In this document: piece by piece, positions 10,220 through 19,264 of the stretch
Position numbering within the stretch: position 1 is the first letter of the stretch
Layout: each line of letters begins with the position of its first letter
Assembly: GCA_012517815.1 (NCBI GenBank)
Contig: JAAYUF010000156.1
Span: 41,334-105,333, forward strand
Direction: 5' to 3'
Source of the DNA: Clostridiales bacterium
GTDB taxonomy: Bacteria; Bacillota; Clostridia; Christensenellales; Aristaeellaceae
DNA length: 64,000 nucleotides
Notes under the pieces: model-generated
Told to the model about the DNA's origin: nothing
The model's input: only the letters and a program-made list of their open reading frames with translations
The model's database searches: none
Position numbers and translations under genes: made by a program

Positions 10220-11245
10220 TTACCCTTCCCGCGTTTCCAGCGTGGCGACCGTTTCTCCCTCAATCAGCGAGCACGGGATCACCGCAATTTCGGGGATGGA
10301 CGTCTTGGGGTTCTGGATCAGCTCGATGAGCTTTTGCGCCGCTTCCGAGCCGATCAGGCCGGTATCCTGCCGGATGGTGGTCAGCCGGGGCTTGAGCAGC
10401 TGCATGATGGGGATACCGTCGTAGCCCACGATGGAAATATCCCTGGGGATTTGCAGCCCCAGATCGGCGATCGCCTCATATGCGCCCAGCGCCGAAAAAT
10501 CATCCGATACCAAAATGCACGTCGGGCGGTTTTTCAGCGACATGATCTGCATCACGGCTCGGTATACGGACGGCGGATCGTTATACTCGCACGTGCCGAT
10601 GTATTCGTCCGGGATGTCCAGACGGAGCGCCTGGGCCATCCGGTAAAACGAACCCAGCCGCGTGTCGGTAATGGCGTTCTTCTGCCCGTGGATATTGGCG
10701 ATGCGCCGGTGCCCCTTTGCGTAGATGTAGTCCATCAGCACCTGAATGCCGTACAGATTGTTGGACTGAATGCAGGTGCGGTTGCTCACCAGATGGTCGA
10801 TGGTCACGATGGGCAGTTCGCTGTTGACCAGCTGGATGATCTCCGGCTCCTGAAAGTTGATGCTGGCGATGCATACGCCGTCGACCTCGCGGTAATGGCA
10901 GTGCTCCAGGTAGGTCATCTTCGTATCGCCCATGTTGTGGCTGATGAAGGTGATATCGTACCCCTGGCGCTCGGCCTCTTTCTTGAAGCTTTCCAGCACC
11001 AGTGAAAAAAAGGAGTGCGTCAGCCCGCTGTGCTTGTCGTCTGCAAACAGCACGCCCAGGTTGTAGCTGTGTTTGGTTTTCAGCGCCCGCGCATGGGCGT
11101 TGGGGTAATACCCGATTTCCTTGGCCGCCTGAATGACCGTCTCGCGCGTTGCGTCGCTGACATCCGAGTATCCGTTGAGCGCCTTGCTGACCGTCGATAC
11201 CGATATGCCGCAGCGCCTGGAGAGTTCCCTGATCGTTACCGACAC
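10220..11245 (-). CDS. LacI-family transcriptional repressor
   Basis: 341 residues. The N-terminal LacI helix-turn-helix ('TIRELSRRCGISVSTVSKALNGYSDVS') and hinge helix ('PNAHARALKTK') are followed by a periplasmic-binding-protein-like effector domain ('ILVSDDFSALGAYEAIADLG', 'ISIVGYDGI'). The start is GTG at 11245, six bases after GAGGTG. A promoter with an operator-like element over its start site (11303-11352) suggests autoregulation. Likely targets are the adjacent cellobiose phosphorylase and perhaps the oligosaccharide locus beginning at 13095; the effector would then be a beta-linked disaccharide. That regulon assignment is inference. Confidence 0.92.
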   Translation of the reverse strand: MSVTIRELSRRCGISVSTVSKALNGYSDVSDATRETVIQAAKEIGYYPNAHARALKTKHSYNLGVLFADDKHSGLTHSFFSLVLESFKKEAERQGYDITFISHNMGDTKMTYLEHCHYREVDGVCIASINFQEPEIIQLVNSELPIVTIDHLVSNRTCIQSNNLYGIQVLMDYIYAKGHRRIANIHGQKNAITDTRLGSFYRMAQALRLDIPDEYIGTCEYNDPPSVYRAVMQIMSLKNRPTCILVSDDFSALGAYEAIADLGLQIPRDISIVGYDGIPIMQLLKPRLTTIRQDTGLIGSEAAQKLIELIQNPKTSIPEIAVIPCSLIEGETVATLETREG

Positions 11246-11302
11246 GTTCGCACCTCACCGCCAGGAATCAAGTTTGGATCGATCGAAGCGTTGCGTTTGT
11301 TC

Positions 11303-11352
11303 GAAATCGTTTTCCTGTGCCACATTATAATACGCAATCGGTAAAATAGCAA
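11303..11352 (-). promoter_or_regulatory. Promoter and probable operator of the LacI-type gene
   Basis: On the minus strand, TTGCTA (11352-11347), a 17-bp spacer and TATAAT (11329-11324) form a good sigma-70 promoter. Immediately downstream lies GAAATCGTTTTC (11303-11314), a near-palindrome with the central CG typical of LacI-family operators, covering the expected transcription start. Confidence 0.6.
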
Positions 11353-12404
11353 GCCTGTTTTCAAACGGATATCGTTCGCGGCGAACAGGCGCCGCGCGGA
11401 GCGGTCCGCATATCCGCCCGGCAGACGGCAGCCGGCGTTCGGCGGTGATGCCGGGGCGCAGGGTTCACCGGTGCGTTTTCCGGACGCGCGCCAGTCCTCA
11501 TCGGCTTTCACGCCCGGTTCGCATCGCGGGCGCCGGCAAGGCGCGGCTTTTTCCCGGCGCGGGCGGATCGCCGTTTCGCATTGTAAGGCGTCAGGTCGGT
11601 CGGTCGATCCGTCCCGCGTGCGCATCGTCCGTTTCGGCATGGTCTGCTCCGCGTGATCCACGAGGCGTTATCCTTGAGGAGAACCCTGCGTTTCTCCCGC
11701 CCTTGACTGCCGTACCTCCGGTATCCGTTTCCGCTTCCATGGCTCGGAAGGGATTCGACCGAGATCGGTTTCCAGTCATAATCAGCCCGTTTTTGCATCG
11801 CCGTGCCGTTTGCCCGGGCCCAGGGCACCCGTTCCGCCTTCCTCGCAAACCCGTTCGCGGTATGGTTTGCTTCGCAGGCAAGGTATGCAGGCGAAAGCCC
11901 GTAGCTGACGCGGGGCTCATGCCCCTCCGGGCGATCGGCCTTGCGCAAGCATGCAACAGGACAGGCGCGTTTCCCGTCGAACGGCTTCTCCTCTCCCCCA
12001 GGCGGTATCCGCCGGCCCGAGCTTATCAGCGTTTGCGCCGCGTCCGTCGCATGCTCAGGCGCGGGTACGCCCATACCCAGATGGAAATCCGGCGTCCCTC
12101 GGCCCTTCATGGCCGGAGACGGTGAGCTTGGCTGGACGCGCGAACGCTGTCGCCCCATCGCCGCTGCCGCGTCAGGCGACCGCCGCGGAAGAACCGGTTG
12201 GCGCTGGGAGAAGCCTAATATCGCAAACGTTCTCGACCCACATTTTTACACGTTTTCGCCTCTGTGTCAGCCAATTCCGTGGCGCGGGTTTTTTCGCACA
12301 GGCTGCCCCCTGCTCTCCCGCAACGCCTGATAAATCTTTGCTTTGAAGCGTGTTCCGTTCGATTGTCCGGCGTCTGCCCGCTTCGATACGGCTTAAAATT
12401 ACCC

Positions 12405-12461
12405 TTGACAGCGCGTGAAAACGGTAGTAAAATGACAGCGAATAAATCGAAACCCTTTTCG
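12405..12461 (+). promoter_or_regulatory. Strong sigma-70 promoter and operator-like dyad far upstream of the ABC sugar operon
   Basis: TTGACA (12405-12410), a 17-bp spacer and TAAAAT (12428-12433) give a near-consensus promoter. Just after the expected start lies CGAAA-CCCT-TTTCG (12448-12461), an inverted repeat that could bind a LacI-type repressor. No other good promoter is visible before the binding-protein gene, so transcripts would carry a leader of about 650 nt. Confidence 0.6.
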
Positions 12462-13094
12462 CCACCGCATGGCGAGAATAGCAAGAATCGCCGCCCCGTC
12501 CTTGTCGCGCGCAGGTTCGGTTCAACCTGACGGATCGCCATGTTGTTCCCGAGTCTTTGTTTGTAACCTTTCAGCCTCAGCGTACAACGCCATTCCGGCG
12601 GTAAGAACCGCACGGTACGGCCTGACCTCCGTTCGCTTCCGGCGCTGCGAACGGAACACGCCCGCGCCGGCCTGAACGGGTTCCGGTTCGCAAACGCATC
12701 ACAAGGGACCGAAATCGTCGGCAGTATGCCTGCTGAATGTACGGACGATACGGATGGTCCCGGCAATCCGCCTTCGCACCGTTTCAAGTCATACAGGGAC
12801 TTTGACGTGGTTGCTTGGGCCGTGATGTTGGCCGGTCTGGTCGTCGAAATCGGTTTGGTTTTCATCCCGGCTCCCTCCGCCGTTTCAATCAACCCGCGTG
12901 GCCGCCCCCCTGCGCCTGACGGACTTTAATCAAGATAACCCGTCTGGCGCTACCGGCCGGGCGTCCGGCAATCACCAGCGGCGGCGTACGCCCGGCGTGG
13001 CGCCGTAGCCCCTGCAAACAGATCGATAACAGTGCCAAGGCACCGTTTGAGAGAAATGCGGCACTGCCGCAGAAACAAAGGAGGAAACCCGCTC

Positions 13095-14438
13095 ATGAAA
13101 AAGATCCTTTCTCTGGTTCTGGTCGTCCTGATGGTGCTGAGCCTGAGCACGGCGTTTGCCGCGACGCCCGTGGCCGCGACCGCGCTGGCCTATAAGGGCG
13201 AGCTGGAAATCATGCACTTCTCCACGTCCGAAGAGTCCGAGGGCAACGGCGGCTCCGACGGCTTCCGTACCACCCTGGCTGCCTGGGAAGCCGCGCATCC
13301 CGACATCACCCTCAAGCAGAACGTGCTGGCCAACGCCGAGTACAAAACCCAGGTGGCCACGCTGGCCGCCGCGGGCGATCTGCCGGATGTGTTCCTGCTC
13401 CAGGGCATGAACACCATCTCCTGGTCCTCCCAGAGCCTGGTGATGGACCTGACCGACGTCATCAAGAACTCCCCCTACTATGCCGACTATAACACCGCGT
13501 ACTTCACCCCTTTCACCGCGGACGGCAAGATCTACGGCTTCCCGGCGCTGACCGGCGGCACCTGCACCGTCGTGGTGTACGACAAGGCCATGTGGGCGGA
13601 AGCCGGCTACGACACCTTCCCCTCCACCTGGGCCGAGGTCGAAAAGGCTTCCGAGTACTTCAACGCCAAGAACATCTCCGCCATCTCGTTTGGCAACGGC
13701 GGCCAGTGGCAGATGAACTCCTGCTTCCTGTCCACGCTGGGCAACCGCTACACCGGCCCCGAATGGTTCTCCAGCATGATCGCCAAGGGCGGCGCGAAGT
13801 TCACCGATCCGGAATTCGTGGCTGCGCTGGCGGAAACCAAGCGTCTGTTCACCGAAACCAAGATCTTCAACGCCGACTTCAACGCCGTCACCAATGAGGA
13901 CGCCCGCGAATACTTCATCGCCGGCGACTCCGCTGCCTTCATCGGCGGCAACTGGGACGAATCCTACATCGCCGCGACCCTGAAGGCCTCCAACGAGGAG
14001 AAGTTCAACAACATGGGCTTCGCGGTGCTCCCGCAGCCCGCCGATGCCACCAAGGCGCCGGATTCCCAGAACATCGGCCTCGGCTACGCCGTAGCCATCA
14101 ACCCCAAGCTCGCCGCTGATCCCGACAAGCTGGCCGCCGCCATCGATCTCGCCTACGAGATCACCGGCCCCGCCTTCTCCACCTACGTCGCGGAAAACTA
14201 CGCGCTGGGCGGCCTGACCAAAGCCGGCGATGTGGACCTCTCCGACAAGGATGCCATCACGCAGGCGTTCTACAACTGGTCCTACGTTGACACCTCCACC
14301 TGCGAAATCTACGACTCCTACATCACCTCGGCCGTGTGGAGCGTGCTGAACACCGATCTGCAGACCATGACCAACGGCGGTATGACTCCCGAGCAGGTTG
14401 CCCAGAACGCGCAAGCCGCGTACGAAGCAAACTACTAA
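13095..14438 (+). CDS. ABC transporter extracellular sugar-binding protein
   Basis: 447 residues: Sec signal peptide with likely cleavage after 'STAFA', then a family-1 solute-binding fold ('[10 protein letters not shown]', '[11 protein letters not shown]', '[11 protein letters not shown]', '[10 protein letters not shown]'). It captures an oligosaccharide outside the membrane and delivers it to the permeases that follow. The ATG at 13095 follows AAAGGAGGAAACCC. There is no lipobox cysteine near the cleavage site, which is unusual for a binding protein of a single-membrane bacterium. Neighbouring mannan/cello-oligosaccharide enzymes suggest a beta-linked gluco/manno-oligosaccharide as substrate (inference). 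A hairpin after the gene probably reduces read-through into the permeases. Confidence 0.92.
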   Translation: MKKILSLVLVVLMVLSLSTAFAATPVAATALAYKGELEIMHFSTSEESEGNGGSDGFRTTLAAWEAAHPDITLKQNVLANAEYKTQVATLAAAGDLPDVFLLQGMNTISWSSQSLVMDLTDVIKNSPYYADYNTAYFTPFTADGKIYGFPALTGGTCTVVVYDKAMWAEAGYDTFPSTWAEVEKASEYFNAKNISAISFGNGGQWQMNSCFLSTLGNRYTGPEWFSSMIAKGGAKFTDPEFVAALAETKRLFTETKIFNADFNAVTNEDAREYFIAGDSAAFIGGNWDESYIAATLKASNEEKFNNMGFAVLPQPADATKAPDSQNIGLGYAVAINPKLAADPDKLAAAIDLAYEITGPAFSTYVAENYALGGLTKAGDVDLSDKDAITQAFYNWSYVDTSTCEIYDSYITSAVWSVLNTDLQTMTNGGMTPEQVAQNAQAAYEANY

Positions 14439-14477
14439 GATCGGCTGAAGGACCACCGGCAGCCTGCTGGCAATGCG

Positions 14478-14519
14478 AAAAGCCGTTCTGTCTGCTTCCC
14501 GGTGGGCAGAACGGCTTTT
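14478..14519 (+). terminator. Hairpin between binding-protein gene and permease genes
   Basis: AAAAGCCGTTCTG (14478-14490) pairs perfectly with CAGAACGGCTTTT (14507-14519), 13 bp with a 16-nt loop, ending in four T's. Such partial terminators are common after solute-binding-protein genes and let the binding protein be made in excess over the permeases. Confidence 0.75.
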
Positions 14520-14553
14520 CTGCCGTACCCTAAGGTATTAGGAGGTGTCCACG

Positions 14554-15447
14554 ATGCTAGAAACGATCCGGCCCAAGAAGCGTACCCTCTACCTCTATCT
14601 GTTGCTGCCCCTGATCATCTATGTGTTTACCGTCTTCGTGCCGCTTGTTACGGCCCTGTTCTACAGCTTTTTTGAATGGAAGGGCGGTCCGGAGAAGGCA
14701 TTCAACGGCGTGAGCAACTATATCCAGCTGTACAACGACGCCACGTTCTGGAAAGCCTTCGGCAACAACATCTATCTGGTGGTCGCCTGCCTCGTGGGGC
14801 AGATTGGGATCGCCTTTTTTCTGGTTTTGCTGGTCAACTCCCGTCAGGCCCGCCTCAAGAGCATCCATCGCACCTTCGGCTTTTTCCCCAGCACCATATC
14901 GGCGGTTTGCATCGGTATGATCTGGGCTATGGTGTACCATAACAAGTACGGCATTCTCAACTGGTTCCTGACCACGGTCGGCCGTCCGGACCTGTGCGAG
15001 GTCTGGCTCAACGATACGCAGCACATCATGCTGATCGTCACCATTCCGCTGATCTGGCAATTCATCGGTTATTACATGGTCATCATCTTCTCCGCGGTCG
15101 CCTCCATTGACAGCGAGGTGTTTGAAAGCGCCGAGATCGACGGCGCCAACGCATTCCAGACCGCCATGCGCATCACGCTGCCGCTGATTAAAAATACGAT
15201 GCTGGTGTGCGTGACCCTGTGCATCGCGGGCAACATGAAAGCTTTTGACAATATCTACACCATGACGCGCGGCGGCCCGGGCACCGCCTCCATGGTGATG
15301 GCGATGTACGGGTACAAGATCTCCTTTGAGCAAAGCAACATGGGCTACGGCAGCAGTATTTCCGTAGGCATTTTTGTATTGTCGCTGCTGGTCATCGGCG
15401 GTTCCCAGTGGCTGGTCAAACGAATCACCCGGCAGGTGGAGGTGTAA
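14554..15447 (+). CDS. ABC sugar transporter permease, MalF/UgpA type
   Basis: 297 residues with six predicted membrane segments. The cytoplasmic EAA loop that contacts the ATPase is visible as 'ESAEIDGANAFQTAMRITLP'. It follows the binding-protein gene after a hairpin. The ATG at 14554 has TAGGAGGTG upstream at normal spacing; a GTG at 14545 lies inside that ribosome binding site and is not the start. It pairs with the next gene; no ATPase gene lies in the cluster, so a shared MsmK/UgpC-type ATPase encoded elsewhere is expected. Confidence 0.93.
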   Translation: MLETIRPKKRTLYLYLLLPLIIYVFTVFVPLVTALFYSFFEWKGGPEKAFNGVSNYIQLYNDATFWKAFGNNIYLVVACLVGQIGIAFFLVLLVNSRQARLKSIHRTFGFFPSTISAVCIGMIWAMVYHNKYGILNWFLTTVGRPDLCEVWLNDTQHIMLIVTIPLIWQFIGYYMVIIFSAVASIDSEVFESAEIDGANAFQTAMRITLPLIKNTMLVCVTLCIAGNMKAFDNIYTMTRGGPGTASMVMAMYGYKISFEQSNMGYGSSISVGIFVLSLLVIGGSQWLVKRITRQVEV

Positions 15448-15451
15448 CGCG

Positions 15452-16306
15452 ATGGCAAAGGCAAACAAGCATCGAGCCCGTAACGGTATCCTTAGCCTGT
15501 TCACCAACCTGATCCTGTGGGTGTTTTCCCTGTCCTGCGTTTTTCCGCTGATTTGGATGCTGTATTCCTCCCTCAAGGAAAAGCGCGTTTTTAACGCCGA
15601 CATCATCGGCCTTCCCCAGAGCCCGACGCTGACCAACTATATCCGCATCCTCAGCAACGAGGACTACCACCTTGCCGAAGCCATGACCAACAGCCTGAGA
15701 ACCACGGTGCTGAGCATTCTGCTGATTGTGACGTTCAGCTTCATCGTGGGCTACATCCTCTCCCGGGTGCGGTTCAAGCTCAACCGCCCGCTGTACGTCA
15801 TCTTCCTCATGGGCATGCTGATCCCCGTCCACTCGCTGCTGGTGCCCATCTACGTGGTGTTCCGCAGTCTGGACCTGAACGACAAATGGTATACGCTGCT
15901 GTTCCCCTATGTCAGCTTCGGCCTGCCCATCGGCATCTTTCTGGTGGAAGGGTTCGTCAAAAGCATCCCCATATCGCTGGAGGAGGCCGCGGCCATCGAC
16001 GGAAGCACCTTCTCCAATACCCTCTGGCGGATCATCCTGCCCATCTGCCGGCCGATTCTGGTCACGGTGGCCATCATTCAGGTTTTCAGTTGCTGGAACG
16101 AGTTCTCTTTCGCGCTGGTGCTGATGAAGAGCGTTCAGCTGCAAACCATTCCGCTGGCCCTGACGCAGTTCAAGGGGCAGTTTGCCTCCGATTACCCCAA
16201 GCAGATGGCGTCCATGCTGATTACGATGGCGCCGATCGTGATCCTCTACTTTGTGTTCAACCGCGAGATTATCAAGGGCATGGTCGCGGGCGCCGTCAAA
16301 GGGTAA
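15452..16306 (+). CDS. ABC sugar transporter permease, MalG/UgpE type
   Basis: 284 residues, six predicted membrane segments and the EAA motif 'LEEAAAIDGSTFSNTLWRIILP'. This is the second half of the heterodimeric sugar channel. ATG at 15452 is four bases after the stop of the first permease and follows GGAGGTG. Confidence 0.93.
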   Translation: MAKANKHRARNGILSLFTNLILWVFSLSCVFPLIWMLYSSLKEKRVFNADIIGLPQSPTLTNYIRILSNEDYHLAEAMTNSLRTTVLSILLIVTFSFIVGYILSRVRFKLNRPLYVIFLMGMLIPVHSLLVPIYVVFRSLDLNDKWYTLLFPYVSFGLPIGIFLVEGFVKSIPISLEEAAAIDGSTFSNTLWRIILPICRPILVTVAIIQVFSCWNEFSFALVLMKSVQLQTIPLALTQFKGQFASDYPKQMASMLITMAPIVILYFVFNREIIKGMVAGAVKG

Positions 16307-16652
16307 CGCCCGGCGCGGGGGGCATGGCCGTGGGTGAGCGACGGCTTCCCGCGACTTGGGTACGGTTCCCTGCGCGTATTGCCACCCAGGAGGGTAACGT
16401 GCGGCCGCGTTCTCAGCCGTTTGCCGGGCGTGATGCGCGCAGGCGGGCGGCGAGCGGGGCCGTCCGTTTAGCGCCCGGCGGGCCTGCAACCCGGGTCGGG
16501 CGCTGTCGCTTGTTCGGGTCGCCGACGGCGGGAAGCCTTGCGCTGCGGTTCCGTTACGGTTCCCAATCGCCTGATCGGGCGGCCCGCTGGTCCGGCAGGA
16601 TCGGCGGCAGGCCTGACTGCCGCAAATGTCGTATTGGATGGAGTGATCTGGC
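16307..16652. other. 346-bp GC-rich spacer, nothing recognised
   Basis: Between the second permease and the GH31 gene on the same strand. I see no gene, no good promoter and no T-tailed hairpin, only GC-rich sequence with many short GGGC/GCCC inverted pairs. Confidence 0.5.
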
Positions 16653-18914
16653 ATGAAGTTCACGGACGGTTTCTGGCTGGCCAAACCCGGAATGCAGCAT
16701 GTGAATTGCCGCGAGGTGCAGGATGCCCGCTGGGAGGACGGCTGCTACACGGTATACTGTTCCCACGTTCCCGTTACGGAGCGGGGCATGATCCTCAACG
16801 CGCCCCTGATCACGCTGGGGTTCCGGTCGCCGCGCGCTGGCATCCTCTCGGTCACGGTGGATCATTTTCAGGGCGTCGCCGCCACAGGCCCCAAGTTTGA
16901 GCTTTTCGAAGAACCCGTCTCCCTTTCGGTTTCGGAGGCGGAGGACGCCATCACCCTCGGCACGGGCACGCTGACGGCGGTGATCAACCGCTCGCCGTTC
17001 CGCTTGAGTTTCTTTGAAAACGGCGTGCGCCTGACAGGTCTGGGAGACCGGCACATGGGTCTGGTCCGGACGGATGACGGCGATTTCATCCGCGTCAAAC
17101 TGGATGTGGGCGTAGGCGAAAAAATCTACGGCCTTGGCGAGCGGTTTACGCCGTTTGTCAAAAACGGGCAGGTTGTCGAGATCTGGAACGAGGACGGCGG
17201 CACCGCGTCGGAGCTGGCGTATAAGAACATCCCCTTCTACGTGACCAACATGGGGTACGGCGTGTTTGTCAACAGCACCGGAAAGGTCAGCTATGAGCTG
17301 TGCTCCGAGGCGGTGCAAAGCGCGCAGTTCTCCCTGCCCGGCGAATCGCTCACGTTTATGGTCATCGGCGGGGGCTCGATGAAGAAGGTGATCGAGAACT
17401 ACACGGCGCTCACCGGCCGCGCCGCGCGCCTGCCCGCGTGGAGCTACGGCCTGTGGCTGACCACCTCCTTCACCACCCGCTACGACGAGCAGACCATCCT
17501 CTCCTTCGTGGACGGGATGGCCGAGCGCCGGATTCCGTTGCATGTGTTCCATTTCGACTGTTTCTGGATGCAGGGCTACGAGTGGTGCAACTTTGCGTGG
17601 GATCGGGCGATGTTCCCAGACCCCGAGGGATTGCTGCGAAAACTCAAGCAGCGCGGGTTGCGCGTCTGCCTGTGGATCAACCCCTATATCGCGCAGAAAT
17701 CCCCGCTCTTCCGGGAGGCGCGCGATGCGGGCTACCTGCTCAGGCGCCCCAATGGCGACGTGTGGCAGTGGGATATGTGGCAGGCCGGCATGGGACTTAT
17801 GGACTTCACCAACCCCGATGCGTGCCGGTGGTTCCAGGGGAAGCTGAAAAACCTGTTGGATATGGGCGTCGACTGTTTCAAGACGGACTTCGGCGAACGG
17901 ATCCCCACCGACTGCCGCTATGCCGACGGCAGCGACCCGGTTGGGATGCACAATTACTATACGTTCCTGTATAACCGCTGTGTGTTCGATCTCCTCCGGC
18001 GGGAGCGCGGAGAAGGCGAAGCAATCGTGTTTGCGCGCAGCGCCACCGTGGGCAGCCAGCGTATCCCCCTGCATTGGGGAGGGGACAGCACCAGCACGTT
18101 TTCCTCCATGGCGGAATCCCTGCGCGCGGGGCTGTCGCTGGGGCTTTGCGGTTTCTCGTACTGGAGCCACGATATCTCCGGCTTTGAGGACATGGCTTCG
18201 CCGGAAGTGTATATGCGCTGGGCCCAGTTCGGACTGCTCAGCAGCCATTCCCGCCTGCACGGTTCCAGCAGCTATCGCGTGCCCTGGTTGTTTGGCGACC
18301 GCGCGTCGGATGTCGTTCGTCAGTTTGTCAACCTCAAGTGCCGCCTGATGCCCTACCTGTACGCCGCGGCGCAGGAAGCCAGCCGCACCGGGCTGCCCAT
18401 GATGCGCGCGATGGCGCTGGAGTTCCCCGGCGACCGCGCCTGCGAGGAGCTGGACCGGCAGTACATGCTGGGCGATCAGTTGCTGGTCGCGCCCGTGTTT
18501 CGCGCGGACGGGACGGTGGAGTATTACCTGCCCCAAGGACGCTGGACGCACCTGCTCAGCGGCGTGGTGATCCAGGGCGGCGCATGGCAAAAGGAACGCT
18601 ACGATTTTGACAGCCTGCCCCTGTTTGTGCGCGAAGGCGCGATTCTGGCGATGGGCGCGCAGGATTCACAAACGGACTACGACTATCTGGACGGTTTGGA
18701 AGTTCGGCTCTATCAGCCGGGGCCCGTTGCCTCCGTCTCCTCTGTGGCGGATGCGCAGGGGCGTCCCGCGCTGACCCTGACCGCGCAGAAAGCGGAGGGC
18801 AGGGTTCATTTGACCGTTGCCGGGGAGCACGCCAGCATCCGGGTCACCGTGCTGGACGGAGACACGGTGGCAACCGCCCGGCTGGAGAAAGGGCAGGCGA
18901 GCCTCACCCTCTAA
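16653..18914 (+). CDS. yicI: GH31 alpha-xylosidase (YicI-like)
   Basis: 753 residues, close in length and sequence to E. coli YicI (alpha-xylosidase, EC 3.2.1.177). The catalytic nucleophile is Asp412 in 'KTDFGERIPTD' and the acid/base Asp478 in 'HWGGD'; 'SHDISGFE' and 'SSHSRLHGSSSYRVPW' are also family-typical. There is no signal peptide, so it acts on imported oligosaccharides, removing non-reducing alpha-xylosyl (isoprimeverose-like) or possibly alpha-glucosyl units. In this locus it may trim side chains from imported hemicellulose fragments. ATG at 16653 follows GGAGTGA. Confidence 0.9.
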   Translation: MKFTDGFWLAKPGMQHVNCREVQDARWEDGCYTVYCSHVPVTERGMILNAPLITLGFRSPRAGILSVTVDHFQGVAATGPKFELFEEPVSLSVSEAEDAITLGTGTLTAVINRSPFRLSFFENGVRLTGLGDRHMGLVRTDDGDFIRVKLDVGVGEKIYGLGERFTPFVKNGQVVEIWNEDGGTASELAYKNIPFYVTNMGYGVFVNSTGKVSYELCSEAVQSAQFSLPGESLTFMVIGGGSMKKVIENYTALTGRAARLPAWSYGLWLTTSFTTRYDEQTILSFVDGMAERRIPLHVFHFDCFWMQGYEWCNFAWDRAMFPDPEGLLRKLKQRGLRVCLWINPYIAQKSPLFREARDAGYLLRRPNGDVWQWDMWQAGMGLMDFTNPDACRWFQGKLKNLLDMGVDCFKTDFGERIPTDCRYADGSDPVGMHNYYTFLYNRCVFDLLRRERGEGEAIVFARSATVGSQRIPLHWGGDSTSTFSSMAESLRAGLSLGLCGFSYWSHDISGFEDMASPEVYMRWAQFGLLSSHSRLHGSSSYRVPWLFGDRASDVVRQFVNLKCRLMPYLYAAAQEASRTGLPMMRAMALEFPGDRACEELDRQYMLGDQLLVAPVFRADGTVEYYLPQGRWTHLLSGVVIQGGAWQKERYDFDSLPLFVREGAILAMGAQDSQTDYDYLDGLEVRLYQPGPVASVSSVADAQGRPALTLTAQKAEGRVHLTVAGEHASIRVTVLDGDTVATARLEKGQASLTL

Positions 18915-19264
18915 AAAACGCCGGACAGCCGCGTCCATCGTCCGGCAAGGGGCGTCGCCCGCGCCTGTCCGGGGCTGTGAAGCGGGGCTTCGCAGGCTAC
19001 GGCGGCCAGCCGGGGAGAGAAACCGGACACCCGTCGCCGGTTGCGCGGCCAGCCGGGCCGGCGGACGCTTCCCAAGGCGTTGTCCGGGCGGCCATCGGGG
19101 AAACCTGGCCCCTGCGCGGCATATCCCTGTCTGAATGGGCGGCGCGACGGCCTGCCCGTGCCGCCCGCCGGGGCGTTTCTCCCCCTGCCGCCGGCACTTC
19201 CGGCGGGCGCGGCGACCCATGACCGGAACCGACGGGCCATGTTCACTGGAAGGGTTGGAACCGT
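18915..19264. other. 350-bp GC-rich spacer
   Basis: Between GH31 and the epimerase gene. A short hairpin, GCCGGAC (18920-18926) with GTCCGGC (18940-18946), lies six bases after the GH31 stop but has no T-tract in the direction of transcription. No gene or good promoter is seen. Confidence 0.45.

Larger units (their letters stand above)
11246..13094. other. 1.85-kb interval without a convincing gene
   Basis: Divergent spacer between the LacI-type gene and the ABC binding-protein gene. No frame shows a recognisable family. One minus-strand frame (12865-12215, 216 codons) has an ATG with GGAGGG seven bases upstream, but its translation is basic, low in hydrophobic core residues and unfamiliar; I list it only as a possibility. 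A near-perfect plus-strand promoter lies inside that frame at 12405-12433. The interval could hold a structured leader or a non-coding RNA. Confidence 0.5.

Noticed and set aside
12215..12865. Minus-strand frame of 216 codons with an ATG and GGAGGG site
   Set aside because: Plausible start, but the protein is basic, unfamiliar and crossed by a near-perfect promoter on the other strand; kept only as part of a finding, not as a gene.
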